The notes beneath the pieces were generated by a model, which had not been told where the DNA came from, made no database searches, and saw only the letters and a program-made list of their open reading frames with translations. Positions 47,681 to 56,281 of a DNA stretch of 64,000 bases are shown piece after piece (the stretch's first letter is position 1; each line of letters starts with the position of its first letter). This stretch comes from Pelagimonas sp. (lineage in GTDB: Bacteria > Pseudomonadota > Alphaproteobacteria > Rhodobacterales > Rhodobacteraceae). The stretch covers positions 62,001 through 126,000 of the forward strand of contig JAOARX010000016.1 in NCBI GenBank assembly GCA_025210345.1. The letters run 5' to 3'. Made by a program: the position numbers and the translations under genes.

Positions 47681-48451
47681 ATGAAGACGTTTTATGGAAC
47701 CACGCTGCCCAATCCCTTGATGTTGGGAACCGCGCAATACCCAAGCCCCGCGATCCTTGAAGCGGCGTTCACACAAAGCGGCGCGGGTGTCGCGACGGTG
47801 TCGTTGCGCCGTGAAGGATCAGGTGGGGCGGGGCAGGCCTTTTGGCAGATGATCCGGGATCTTGGCGTTTTGGTCCTGCCCAACACTGCGGGGTGCCACA
47901 CGGTCAAAGAGGCGGTGACCACGGCCCGTATGGCGCGCGAAGTCTTTGGCACCGATTGGATCAAGCTTGAGCTGATCGGCCACACCGACAGCCTGCAACC
48001 GGATGTGTTTGGCCTTGTCGAGGCCGCAAAAATCCTGACGGAAGACGGGTTTCAGGTGTTCCCCTACACAACCGAAGACCTGATCGTAGGGGAGCGTCTT
48101 TTGGCGGCGGGCTGCGAGGTGCTGATGCCCTGGGGGGCGCCGATTGGCTCGGGGCGCGGGTTGAATAACGAATATGCGCTGCGTGCCATGCGGGCGGAGT
48201 TCCCGGACGTGCCCTTGGTGGTGGATGCGGGCATCGGCCTGCCCAGCCATGCGGCGCATGCGATGGAATTGGGCTTTGACGCCGTGCTTTTGAACACCGC
48301 CGTGGCCCGCGCCGGGGATCCGGTCGCCATGGCCCGCGCGATGATGCAGGCGACCTTGGCCGGGCGTTTGGCGCATGAGGCCGATCCGATCGAGGCCCGC
48401 GACATGGCCGAGGCCTCAACCCCCGTGATTGGAAAGGCCTTCTTGTCATGA
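47681..48451 (+). CDS. thiG: Thiazole synthase ThiG
   Basis: A 256-residue TIM barrel. It has [14 protein letters not shown], the Schiff-base Lys region [10 protein letters not shown], the [15 protein letters not shown] phosphate-binding loop and the late [12 protein letters not shown]. It joins deoxyxylulose phosphate, iminoglycine and ThiS-thiocarboxylate to form the thiazole. ATG 47681 has AGGGGGG seven bases upstream; the ATG at 47675 is the alternative. Confidence 0.97.
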   Translation: MKTFYGTTLPNPLMLGTAQYPSPAILEAAFTQSGAGVATVSLRREGSGGAGQAFWQMIRDLGVLVLPNTAGCHTVKEAVTTARMAREVFGTDWIKLELIGHTDSLQPDVFGLVEAAKILTEDGFQVFPYTTEDLIVGERLLAAGCEVLMPWGAPIGSGRGLNNEYALRAMRAEFPDVPLVVDAGIGLPSHAAHAMELGFDAVLLNTAVARAGDPVAMARAMMQATLAGRLAHEADPIEARDMAEASTPVIGKAFLS

Positions 48452-49044
48452 GCCTTGATCGTTTTTACCCGATTTTCGACCATTCCGATTGGCTGAAACG
48501 CATGCTGCCGCTTGGGATCAAGCTGGTGCAATTGCGGATCAAGGATCAGCCAGAGGACGTGGTGCGCGAACAGATCACCCTGTCGCGCGATCTATGTGCC
48601 CGGCATGGTGCGACCCTGGTGATCAATGACTATTGGCAGGCAGCGATTGATCTGGGCTGCACGTGGTTGCATCTGGGCCAAGAGGATCTGGACGACGCGG
48701 ATCTGACTGCGATCCGCAAGGCGGGCATCCGGCTGGGGGTTTCGACCCATGATGACGACGAACTTGAACGTGTTCTTGCCTTTGACCCGGATTACGTGGC
48801 GCTGGGCCCGGTCTATCCGACCATCCTGAAAAAGATGAAGTGGCATCAACAGGGCCTGCCCCGGGTGACGGAATGGAAAGCCCGCGTTGGCGCGACGCCG
48901 CTTGTGGGCATCGGTGGCATGTCCGTGGAACGCGCGGCAGGCGTGTTTGAGGCGGGGGCGGATATTGTCTCGGTGGTGACGGACATCACGCTGAATGCGG
49001 ACCCCGAAAGCCGTGTGCGCCAGTGGATCGAGGCCACGAGATGA
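48448..49044 (+). CDS. thiE: Thiamin phosphate synthase
   Basis: A 198-residue TIM-barrel enzyme. It has [15 protein letters not shown] (phosphate and substrate contacts), [20 protein letters not shown] and the late [20 protein letters not shown]. It couples HMP-PP and thiazole phosphate to thiamin phosphate. The pyrophosphate-binding QLRIKD motif is intact. Four-base overlaps join it to thiG and thiF. Confidence 0.95.
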   Translation: MSLDRFYPIFDHSDWLKRMLPLGIKLVQLRIKDQPEDVVREQITLSRDLCARHGATLVINDYWQAAIDLGCTWLHLGQEDLDDADLTAIRKAGIRLGVSTHDDDELERVLAFDPDYVALGPVYPTILKKMKWHQQGLPRVTEWKARVGATPLVGIGGMSVERAAGVFEAGADIVSVVTDITLNADPESRVRQWIEATR

Positions 49045-49997
49045 GCCGCTATGCCCGCCAGATGATCCTGCCCGAGGTCGGGGACCAAGGGCAAAAGCGA
49101 TTGGCCGACGCCCGTGTTTTGGTCGTCGGATGCGGCGGGCTTGCGGCCCCTGTCCTGCCGCTTTTGGCGGGGGCCGGGGTCGGGCGTTTGACCTTGATGG
49201 ATGGCGACACGGTGAGCCTGTCGAACCTCCACCGCCAGACCCTGTTCACCGAAGCAGATTGCGGGCAGCCCAAGGCCGTGGTTGCGGCGCAACGCTGCCG
49301 GGCCTTGAACTCGGGGATCGACGTCACCGCCATCACCCGCCCCATGACGCCCGCCAACGCCGGTGACCAGGTCGCGCAGGCGGATCTGGTGCTGGATTGC
49401 GCCGACAGCTATGCCGTGAGCTATTCTCTGTCCGATCTGTGCCGAGAGACGGACACGCCCTTGATCAGTGCCTCTGTGCTGGGACTGGGGGGGTATGTTG
49501 GTGGGTTTTGTGCCAAGGCGCCATCCCTGCGCGCGCTGTTTCCCGAAGCCCCCGACAGCAGTGCAAGCTGCGCCACCGCGGGTGTTCTGGGGCCCGTTGT
49601 CGGTATGATTGGCGCGATGCAGGCGCAGATGGCGCTGGCGGTTTTGCTTGGGCTTGATCCCTCACCGCTGGGGCAAATGGTGCGGCTGGATGGGCAAAAC
49701 TATAGATTTTCCAGCTTTCGCTTTGATGGCGCGCCCGAGCCGGAAACCGCCTTTGCTTTTGTCGCGGCCCAGGATCTGACGGATGCCGACCACATCGTCG
49801 AGCTACGCCAAGACGCGCCCCCGTTGCACCCCGCCGCCCGGCGCATGAGCGCCGATGCGCTTGCCCATGATTTGCCTCCGTCTGACACCCGTCTTGCCCT
49901 GTGCTGTGCCACCGGTTTGCGGGCTTGGCGCGCGGCCGAACAGATCCGAAACACCTGGCCCGGCGAGATTGTTCTTGTCGCGGCTTCATCCTCATAG
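49041..49997 (+). CDS. thiF: ThiF-type adenylyltransferase with rhodanese-like tail
   Basis: A 318-residue E1-like protein, longer than a bare ThiF (about 250). The adenylation domain has VVGCGGLAAPVLPLLAGAG, DGDTVSLSNLHRQTLF and ASCATAGVLGPVVG. The usual zinc motif CxxC before LFPE is SLRALFPE here, without Cys. The last 70-80 residues hold LALCCATGLRAWRAA, whose CATGLR fits the CxxGxR loop of rhodaneses. It should adenylate ThiS and perhaps deliver sulfur itself. ATG 49041 overlaps the thiE stop. Confidence 0.88.
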   Translation: MSRYARQMILPEVGDQGQKRLADARVLVVGCGGLAAPVLPLLAGAGVGRLTLMDGDTVSLSNLHRQTLFTEADCGQPKAVVAAQRCRALNSGIDVTAITRPMTPANAGDQVAQADLVLDCADSYAVSYSLSDLCRETDTPLISASVLGLGGYVGGFCAKAPSLRALFPEAPDSSASCATAGVLGPVVGMIGAMQAQMALAVLLGLDPSPLGQMVRLDGQNYRFSSFRFDGAPEPETAFAFVAAQDLTDADHIVELRQDAPPLHPAARRMSADALAHDLPPSDTRLALCCATGLRAWRAAEQIRNTWPGEIVLVAASSS

Positions 49998-50016
49998 CGA
50001 ACAGGAAGGACCCTAA

Positions 50017-50952
50017 ATGAAACACCTGCTGACAGCCGCCGCGCTGATGCTGGCCACCCCCGCCGTTGCCGCGGACAAGATGACCGTTTTGCTGGATTGG
50101 TTTGTAAACCCCGATCACGGGCCGATCATCATTGCCCAGGAGAACGGCTATTTTGCGGATCAGGGCCTTGAGGTGAACATCGTCCCCCCCGCTGATCCCA
50201 GCGCGCCGCCGCGCCTTGTGGCGGCGGGTCAGGCGGAACTTGCGGTATCGTATCAGCCGCAACTGCATCTTCAGATCCACGAGGGGCTGCCGCTCAAACG
50301 GGTTGGCACGCTGGTCGCGACCCCTCTGAACTGTCTGCTGGTTCTCAAAGACGGTCCGATCCAATCACCCGCGGATCTCAAGGGCAAAAAGGTCGGCTTT
50401 TCGGTGGCCGGTGTCGAAGAGGCCGTGCTGGGCGCGGTGCTGGGCAACCACGGTGTCGGCGTCGATGATATCGAGATGGTCAATGTGAACTTTTCGCTGT
50501 CGCCTTCGCTGATGTCCGGTCAGGTTGACGCCGTGATCGGTGCGTTCCGCAACTTTGAACTGAACCAGATGGAAATCGAAGGTGTCGAAGGCCGGTGTTT
50601 TTATATCGAAGAAGAGGGCGTTCCCTCGTATGATGAACTGATCTACGTCGCCAATCCTGACACCATGGATGCGGATATGATCGCGCGTTTCCTGACCGCG
50701 ACCGAACTGGCGACCCAGTATATCGTCAACAATCCCGAAACCAGCTGGGAGATTTTCTCGGGTACCTCAACCGAGTTGCAAGATGAGCTGAACGCCAAGG
50801 CCTGGGTCGACACGCTGCCGCGATTTGCCCTGCGCCCTGCGGGGTTCGATGCAGGTCGCTATGCGCGGTTTGAGAGCTTTCTCAAGGACAGCGGCATGAT
50901 CGACAGCCTGAACCCGGTCGACGCCATCTCCATCGACGTGACCGCGAAATGA
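50017..50952 (+). CDS. thiY: ABC transporter substrate-binding protein for HMP precursors (ThiY)
   Basis: A 311-residue periplasmic protein with a signal peptide (LLTAAALMLATPAVAAD) and an NMT1/THI5-type fold (VLLDWFVNPDHGPIIIAQEN). ThiY binds N-formyl-aminomethyl-aminomethylpyrimidine, a breakdown product of thiamin. Its place in a TPP-controlled operon with tenA, thiZ and thiX supports this. AGGAAGGA precedes the start. Confidence 0.92.
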   Translation: MKHLLTAAALMLATPAVAADKMTVLLDWFVNPDHGPIIIAQENGYFADQGLEVNIVPPADPSAPPRLVAAGQAELAVSYQPQLHLQIHEGLPLKRVGTLVATPLNCLLVLKDGPIQSPADLKGKKVGFSVAGVEEAVLGAVLGNHGVGVDDIEMVNVNFSLSPSLMSGQVDAVIGAFRNFELNQMEIEGVEGRCFYIEEEGVPSYDELIYVANPDTMDADMIARFLTATELATQYIVNNPETSWEIFSGTSTELQDELNAKAWVDTLPRFALRPAGFDAGRYARFESFLKDSGMIDSLNPVDAISIDVTAK

Positions 50953-51623
50953 GCGATTACGGACGTGCCTTTGCGCTGATGCGCGATCGGTCGGCAGACG
51001 CGTGGCGGGAGTATACCCGCCATGCCTTTGTCGAAGGGTTGAAAGACGGGAGCCTCCCACGGGAGGCCTTTCTTCACTATCTGCGTCAGGACTATGTGTT
51101 CCTGGTGCATTTCTCACGCGCCTGGGCGCTGGCGGTTGTCAAAGCCGAGACCCACGCCGAAATGCTGACCGCTGTTGGCACCGTCAACGCGCTGGTGGCC
51201 GAAGAGATGCAGCTGCATATTCGCACCTGCGAGGCCGAAGGAATTTCCGAAGCCGAGCTATTCGCCACCGCTGAACGGTCTGAGAACCTTGCCTATACAC
51301 GCTATGTGCTTGAAGCGGGGTATAGCGGGGATCTGCTGGATCTGCTGGTGGCCCTGGCCCCCTGCGTGATGGGCTATGGAGAGATCGGTGCGCGGCTTGC
51401 GACCGAGGCCACATCTGACACCTATGCCGACTGGATCAACACCTATGCCGGTGACGAGTATCAGGGCACATGCGCCGCCGTGGGCGAGATGCTGGATGCG
51501 GCTGTCATCCGCCGTCTGGGTGCGGATTTCGACACATCCCCTCGGTGGAGCCGCCTGTGCGATCGCTTTCGTACCGCGACCGAGCTTGAGGTCAGTTTCT
51601 GGCAAATGGGCCTGACCCCATGA
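50949..51623 (+). CDS. tenA: Aminopyrimidine aminohydrolase (thiaminase II)
   Basis: A 224-residue all-helical TenA. The nucleophile is Cys139 in LAPCVMGYGEIG, and Asp48 (LRQDYVFLVHFSRAWALAV) and the C-terminal Glu region ELEVSFWQMGL are present. It hydrolyses aminomethylpyrimidine to HMP, completing salvage of pyrimidine taken up by ThiXYZ. It is embedded between the transporter genes by four-base overlaps on both sides. Confidence 0.96.
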   Translation: MSDYGRAFALMRDRSADAWREYTRHAFVEGLKDGSLPREAFLHYLRQDYVFLVHFSRAWALAVVKAETHAEMLTAVGTVNALVAEEMQLHIRTCEAEGISEAELFATAERSENLAYTRYVLEAGYSGDLLDLLVALAPCVMGYGEIGARLATEATSDTYADWINTYAGDEYQGTCAAVGEMLDAAVIRRLGADFDTSPRWSRLCDRFRTATELEVSFWQMGLTP

Positions 51624-52378
51624 GCCTCTCCCCCACGACCACCGCCTCCTCGCCCCGCCCCCCGGGCATCACCGTTCAGGGTGGCGCGACTATCAATGGC
51701 ACGCCATTGTTTGCGCCCCTGACGCTGACGTTGGGGGCCGGGCGATGGACTTGCCTGTTGGGGGGCTCGGGCGTGGGGAAATCAACGGTGCTCAGGCTGA
51801 TCTGCGGCCTGTCCACCGGTGCACAGTTTGAAGGAACAATTACCGCCAGCGATGGCCAGGACGTGCCATCGCGCGTGGCCTATATGGCGCAGGACGACCT
51901 GCTTTTGCCATGGGCCTCGGTGGCTCAGAACGTCGGGTTGGGGGCCAAGCTGCGCGGTGGGCGCACCGATCCGCATCGGCTGTCCGACATCCTTTCGCGG
52001 GTGGGTCTGGCAGAACACGCGGACAAGACACCCAATGAGCTGTCCGGCGGCCAGCGACAGCGCGTCGCCCTTGCGCGGACCTTGATGGAAGACAAACCGA
52101 TCATCTTGCTGGATGAGCCTTTTTCGGCGCTGGATGCGCAGACCCGCGCCATGATGCAGGATCTTGCGGTTGAACTTTTGGCGGGAAAAACCGTGTTGAT
52201 TGTCACCCATGATCCGGCCGAAGCTGCGCGCCTGGGGCAGGCGATCCTGGTCATGACAGCGGATGGGGTGTCAGACTGCGCCACCCCCGCGTTGCCCCTG
52301 CCGCGCCCGGTGGATGCGCTTGAAACGCTGCAATGCCAGGCGGCGCTGTTGCAGCGCCTTCGGGGAGATGCGGCATGA
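51620..52378 (+). CDS. thiZ: ABC transporter ATP-binding protein (ThiZ)
   Basis: A 252-residue ABC ATPase. Walker A is LLGGSGVGKSTVLR, the Q-loop lies in AYMAQDDLLLPW, the signature is NELSGGQRQRVALART and Walker B is IILLDEPFSALD. It powers the ThiY/ThiX importer for thiamin pyrimidine precursors. A 25-residue Pro-rich N-terminal leader precedes the domain. Confidence 0.93.
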   Translation: MSLSPTTTASSPRPPGITVQGGATINGTPLFAPLTLTLGAGRWTCLLGGSGVGKSTVLRLICGLSTGAQFEGTITASDGQDVPSRVAYMAQDDLLLPWASVAQNVGLGAKLRGGRTDPHRLSDILSRVGLAEHADKTPNELSGGQRQRVALARTLMEDKPIILLDEPFSALDAQTRAMMQDLAVELLAGKTVLIVTHDPAEAARLGQAILVMTADGVSDCATPALPLPRPVDALETLQCQAALLQRLRGDAA

Positions 52379-53109
52379 AGTATTCGCCCGCCCTTGCGGC
52401 CACCTGCTTTGCCCTGATCTTGTGGCAGACCGTTGTGACCCTGACAGGGTTGCCCAAATTCATTCTGCCGGGTCCCGCCTTAGTGGCGCAGACATGGTGG
52501 GAAAACCGTGCGGTCATCGCCGAACACACATTGGTCACCGGGCTAGAGGTGGTGATCGGCCTGGTGATTGGTGCCCTGTTGGGCGTAGCCACGGCCATTC
52601 AGCTTGCTACATCGCGCATGGCGCGGGTGCTGGTGCAACCGCTTTTGGTCTTTACCCAGGCGCTGCCGGTCTTCGCGCTGGCCCCTATTTTGACGCTCTG
52701 GCTGGGATTTGGGCTTTGGTCCAAGATCGCGATGGCGGTTTTGATCATCTATTTTCCGGTCACATCGGCGTTTTTCGACGGGCTGATGCGGACACCGCAG
52801 GGATATCTGGATCTTGCGCGCAGCATGCAGGCCACACCTGCCCGTGTGCTGTGGCATATCCGTGTCCCTGCCGCGCTGCCGTCGCTGGGGTCCGGTCTGC
52901 GGTTGGCGGCGGTTTACGCCCCCATCGGCGCGGTCATCGGCGAATGGGTCGGCGCATCGCGGGGCCTGGGTTACTTGATGCTTCTTGCGAATGGGCGCGC
53001 AAAAACAGATTTGATGTTCGCGGCCATGTTGACCCTTGGGGTGCTGTCGGTGGTCTTGCATCTGGCAGTGGGCTATCTGACGCGAAACATGGGGCGCAAG
53101 GGCCAGTAG
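52375..53109 (+). CDS. thiX: ABC transporter permease (ThiX)
   Basis: A 244-residue membrane protein with about six helices. The permease EAA loop is MQATPARVLWHIRVPAALPSL. It pairs with ThiZ and ThiY for uptake of pyrimidine salvage substrates. ATG 52375 (MKYSPALAATC) overlaps the thiZ stop; the frame runs further up inside thiZ. It is the last gene of the thi operon. Confidence 0.93.
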   Translation: MKYSPALAATCFALILWQTVVTLTGLPKFILPGPALVAQTWWENRAVIAEHTLVTGLEVVIGLVIGALLGVATAIQLATSRMARVLVQPLLVFTQALPVFALAPILTLWLGFGLWSKIAMAVLIIYFPVTSAFFDGLMRTPQGYLDLARSMQATPARVLWHIRVPAALPSLGSGLRLAAVYAPIGAVIGEWVGASRGLGYLMLLANGRAKTDLMFAAMLTLGVLSVVLHLAVGYLTRNMGRKGQ

Positions 53110-53205
53110 GATCGGGGGAAATTCGCCCATTGCATCCCCATGAGGTTGTGTTGTGGGCGCTTTGCCACAAATATAAGTGCAAAACCCGATTTCAGGCAGG
53201 CACCC

Positions 53206-54462
53206 ATGGCAGATTTTCCCATTTCCCGACGCAACTTGATGCTGATCTCGGCCGCAGCCGGGCTGTCGGCCTGTGTCAAAACCGGTGCGACTCCGGTGGT
53301 GGCCCGCCCCGATCCCGGGCTTGAGCCGGGGCTGCGGCCCCAGCCAAATGCGTCTTATGATCGCTGGGTGGCCGCGTTCAAAGAGCGCGCTCGGTCACGG
53401 GGCATCACCGATGCAACCCTGCGCAAGGCCTTTGCGGGGCAGGGATATTTGCCGGGTGTTGTTGAACGGGACCGCAACCAGACCGAGTTCAAGCGCAGCC
53501 TTGAGGATTATCTCAATATCGTCGCGCCCGAGGAAAAAGTGACATTTGGACGTCGGATCGTGGCGGGCCAAAGATCGGCGCTGGCGCAAGTTGAAGCCAA
53601 ATATGGCGTCCCCGCCGATGTGCTGGCGTCCATCTGGGGGGTCGAGAGTTATTTCGGCACCAAGCGCGGCAAGATCCCGGTGATCTCGGCCACCTCGACC
53701 CTTGCCTGGGAAGGGCGCCGGGGACGGTTTTTTGAGTCCAATCTGATGGATGCCCTGCGCATCGTGCAAACCGGCGATGCCCGCCCCAGCCAATTGGTGG
53801 GCAGTTGGGCCGGGGCCATGGGGCATACGCAACTGATCCCCAACGCCTATCAGGCCCATGCGGTTGATTTCGATGGCGACGGCAAACGTGACATCTGGTC
53901 GAATAACCCCATTGATGCCTTTGCCACCACCGCACGATTCCTGTCCAAGGCGGGATGGCAGCGCGGGCGCATCTGGGGCTTGGAGATTTCATTGCCGCAG
54001 GGGTTTGCCGGGCTTGTGGGACGGCGCAGCAAGAAAAGCGTATCCGAATGGCGGGCGCTGGGGGTGCGGGCCGCCCGCGGGGGCGCAATCCCGGATCATG
54101 GCCCGGCCGCAGTGCTGGCGCCGATGGGATTTGACCGCCCGGCGTTCCTGGTGTTCCGCAATTTTGATATGATTTTGCGCTACAACCCCTCTGAGAACTA
54201 CGGGCTGGGTGTTGGCTATCTTTCCGGGCGTCTTGCGGGCAAGGGGCCTTTGAAGACGGCTTTTGGTGCGGATCGCTATGGGCTTGATCTGGAAGATAGA
54301 AAAGCCCTCCAAGCCGGGTTGACCCGGCGGGGGTTCGATGCGGGAAAGGCCGATGGTGTGCTTGGCAAAAAGACCACGGCCGCGATACGGGGGTATCAAC
54401 AGGCCAAAGGCCTGGCCGTTACGGGCACACCTTCGCAGGCGCTTTTGCAGTCCCTTCGCTAG
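53206..54462 (+). CDS. Lytic murein transglycosylase (MltB family) with peptidoglycan-binding domain
   Basis: A 418-residue lipoprotein. The signal has a twin Arg (ISRRNLMLISAAAG) and a lipobox LSAC, suggesting Tat export and an outer-membrane anchor. The catalytic domain (about 50-330) has the Glu in IWGVESYFG and the MGHTQLIPNAYQAHAVDFDG motif. A peptidoglycan-binding domain (about 360-418) has GFDAGKADGVLGKKT. It cleaves glycan strands with anhydro-muramic ends. ATG 53206 is the only start that keeps the lipobox at a proper distance. Confidence 0.93.
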   Translation: MADFPISRRNLMLISAAAGLSACVKTGATPVVARPDPGLEPGLRPQPNASYDRWVAAFKERARSRGITDATLRKAFAGQGYLPGVVERDRNQTEFKRSLEDYLNIVAPEEKVTFGRRIVAGQRSALAQVEAKYGVPADVLASIWGVESYFGTKRGKIPVISATSTLAWEGRRGRFFESNLMDALRIVQTGDARPSQLVGSWAGAMGHTQLIPNAYQAHAVDFDGDGKRDIWSNNPIDAFATTARFLSKAGWQRGRIWGLEISLPQGFAGLVGRRSKKSVSEWRALGVRAARGGAIPDHGPAAVLAPMGFDRPAFLVFRNFDMILRYNPSENYGLGVGYLSGRLAGKGPLKTAFGADRYGLDLEDRKALQAGLTRRGFDAGKADGVLGKKTTAAIRGYQQAKGLAVTGTPSQALLQSLR

Positions 54463-54783
54463 GCTCGGTGCATTTTCCGCGATAACGCCTTGAATTTGCT
54501 TTAAATCTAGGGGCCTTTGGCGCGTTGAACGTGCTGTGCCGAAACCATCTGTCAACTTTTCACCCGTTAAAACAGAACCCTGAACCATGGACCTTGCGAC
54601 CCTGTGGGGTGAGGCAGGGCAATGGTGTGACCGGGGGCTTTCACCTTGGTTCAACGGATTTGTGTGGTGCTGGGCATGTCCCAGGTGGGTGATGAGTGGA
54701 TGCCACATCCGGGGTGGCAGGTGCCCAAGACTTGTTAACGAGTTCTTTGGTGTGTCTGTTTTGGGAAGAGTGGTAACGAGTGT
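54463..54783 (+). other. Gene-free stretch ending in an intrinsic terminator
   Basis: About 320 bases after the transglycosylase gene. An 83-codon frame (54587-54838) runs through it and past the terminator, but has no ribosome site and an unlikely Trp/Gly/Cys-rich product. The strong terminator at the end implies a transcript: either a long 3' untranslated region of the transglycosylase mRNA or an independent small RNA. Confidence 0.4.
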
Positions 54784-54812
54784 GCCGGGGCGTTTGCCCC
54801 GGCTCTTTTTCT
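54784..54812 (+). terminator. Rho-independent terminator
   Basis: GCCGGGGC-gttt-GCCCCGGC followed by TCTTTTTC. The stem is GC-rich and the T run is good, so this is the clearest intrinsic terminator in the window. It lies 322 bases after the nearest upstream stop codon. Confidence 0.88.
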
Positions 54813-54901
54813 TGGGGATCCGCCAAAGGCCCGCTTGACGCGCATCAAGGCAGTTCAATCTTGAACGGGCTACGCTGTCCTTAGCCAAAGGGAGACTGGA
54901 A

Positions 54902-55303
54902 ATGCGACTTGTCCTAGCAACTGCCCTCTGCCTCGCTGCGCCCGCGCTGGCCCAGGATGCCGATATCGGCATGGCCTTGTATCACACGCATTGCGCCACT
55001 TGCCACGGGGTGGATGGCCACGGGGACGGGCCTATGGCGGGTGTTTTGATGATCCCACCCACGGATCTGACCCAATTGGCCAAACGGTCTGATGGCACGT
55101 TTCCGGTGTTGCGCGTGGTCAAGCGTATTGACGGGCGCGACCCCGTGGTCAGCCATGGATCGCCCATGCCCGTGTACGGCGACTATTTCGAAGCAGGCAC
55201 ATATGACGTGGCGATCAAGACACCTTCGGGGCAACCGATCCTGGCGGCGCAGCCCCTGGTGCATTTGCTGGCCTATCTCCGACAGATCCAGCAGTTGGAT
55301 TGA
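54902..55303 (+). CDS. Small periplasmic c-type cytochrome
   Basis: A 133-residue protein with a signal peptide (LVLATALCLAAPALAQ), one haem-binding CxxCH (HCATCHGVDGHGDG) and a candidate Met ligand in SHGSPMPVYGDYF. It should carry electrons in the periplasm. The partner is unknown; no oxidase or dehydrogenase gene is directly attached. AAGGGAGAC precedes the start. Confidence 0.9.
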   Translation: MRLVLATALCLAAPALAQDADIGMALYHTHCATCHGVDGHGDGPMAGVLMIPPTDLTQLAKRSDGTFPVLRVVKRIDGRDPVVSHGSPMPVYGDYFEAGTYDVAIKTPSGQPILAAQPLVHLLAYLRQIQQLD

Positions 55304-55306
55304 CCC

Positions 55307-56005
55307 CTAGCCGGACGGCTGCGCCTGACAAATCCCCTTGGTCTCGGCCCCGGCCCAGGGGATGCGCACACGGGGCGCGCTTAGCATCTCATCTAGCCGC
55401 GCAATTGGCATGTATTTGGCCAGCATATCGTGCAGACGTGCGGTGCGCGCAGCCTGCGGATCAAGCAGCCGGCAACAGACGTATTCTTCGACGATGCTGC
55501 CTTGTTGCTCATAGCCGTAACTCAGAAAATCCTGCGGGGTGTCAGGATCGAACAGATAGGGGTCTGCCTGGCTGGTGTGTTCCCTGAGTGCTTTGAGCGG
55601 ATGATATCCTGTGAGCTGTCGATTTTGCCATTGCCAGACGTGGGTGGCCTCATGGGCCAAAAGCATGGCGTCGAACAGGTCGATCTGTTCGGGCCAGCCG
55701 GTCATGAAATCCGTGCGATAGAGATCCTTGCGCAGGTAGACCCTGTTGAACAGCACGGTTGCCGCGGGCGACACCTTGACCGTGCGCTCTTTGGTGATCG
55801 GCGGCCAAATACGTTCCTGACAGGTGGTGCGCGGGCGCACGGGAATACGGTATGTCACGGAACCGGCGAAATGCCCGTTCACAAGGCGCATGTGGTGTGT
55901 CGCCAGATCTTCACCGTGAAGCGCATGAAGATAGGCGGTTTCCGCCGGGGTCAAAGCCCGTCCGCAGGCCGCAAGACATAGGAATAATAGACAGACAAAG
56001 CGCAT
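55307..56005 (-). CDS. Predicted lipoprotein with HExxH zinc-protease motif
   Basis: A 232-residue protein with a lipobox signal (FVCLLFLCLAAC, Cys14). HEATH at 118-122 fits the HExxH zinc site of metallopeptidases, and a downstream Glu in GSIVEEYVCC could be the third ligand. The context LLAHEATHVWQWQN resembles the HExxHxxQ surroundings of DUF4157-like domains. Whether it cleaves protein is untested. It is convergent with the cytochrome gene. Confidence 0.72.
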   Translation of the reverse strand: MRFVCLLFLCLAACGRALTPAETAYLHALHGEDLATHHMRLVNGHFAGSVTYRIPVRPRTTCQERIWPPITKERTVKVSPAATVLFNRVYLRKDLYRTDFMTGWPEQIDLFDAMLLAHEATHVWQWQNRQLTGYHPLKALREHTSQADPYLFDPDTPQDFLSYGYEQQGSIVEEYVCCRLLDPQAARTARLHDMLAKYMPIARLDEMLSAPRVRIPWAGAETKGICQAQPSG

Positions 56006-56281
56006 GGCATCATCGAACGCAATGTCGGGGGCTGTGTCAACCGTGGGCCGTCTGGCTGTCTATTGGGACCCGTTCACGATCAAACAGACCGTTGCGGCCC
56101 TTGGCTTGTCCGGATCGGTGTCCCGGAAAATGACAGCGATCATGAAGCCCCTCATATGTGTTGGCGAATTTGGGGCTCGGGGCAATCGGATCGGGACACG
56201 TGGATGATCATAGGCTTTCGCAGCCCCCCAGAGGCACCGCGTGATCGTCGGCTGACCTGCGAAATGCGTGGCTGCCGGGGA

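Noticed and set aside
46622..47776. 384-codon minus-strand frame over thiO and thiS
   Set aside because: Antisense shadow of a tightly packed operon with clear family matches.
54587..54838. 83-codon frame in the gap after the transglycosylase gene
   Set aside because: No ribosome site, unlikely composition, and the frame runs through a strong intrinsic terminator.
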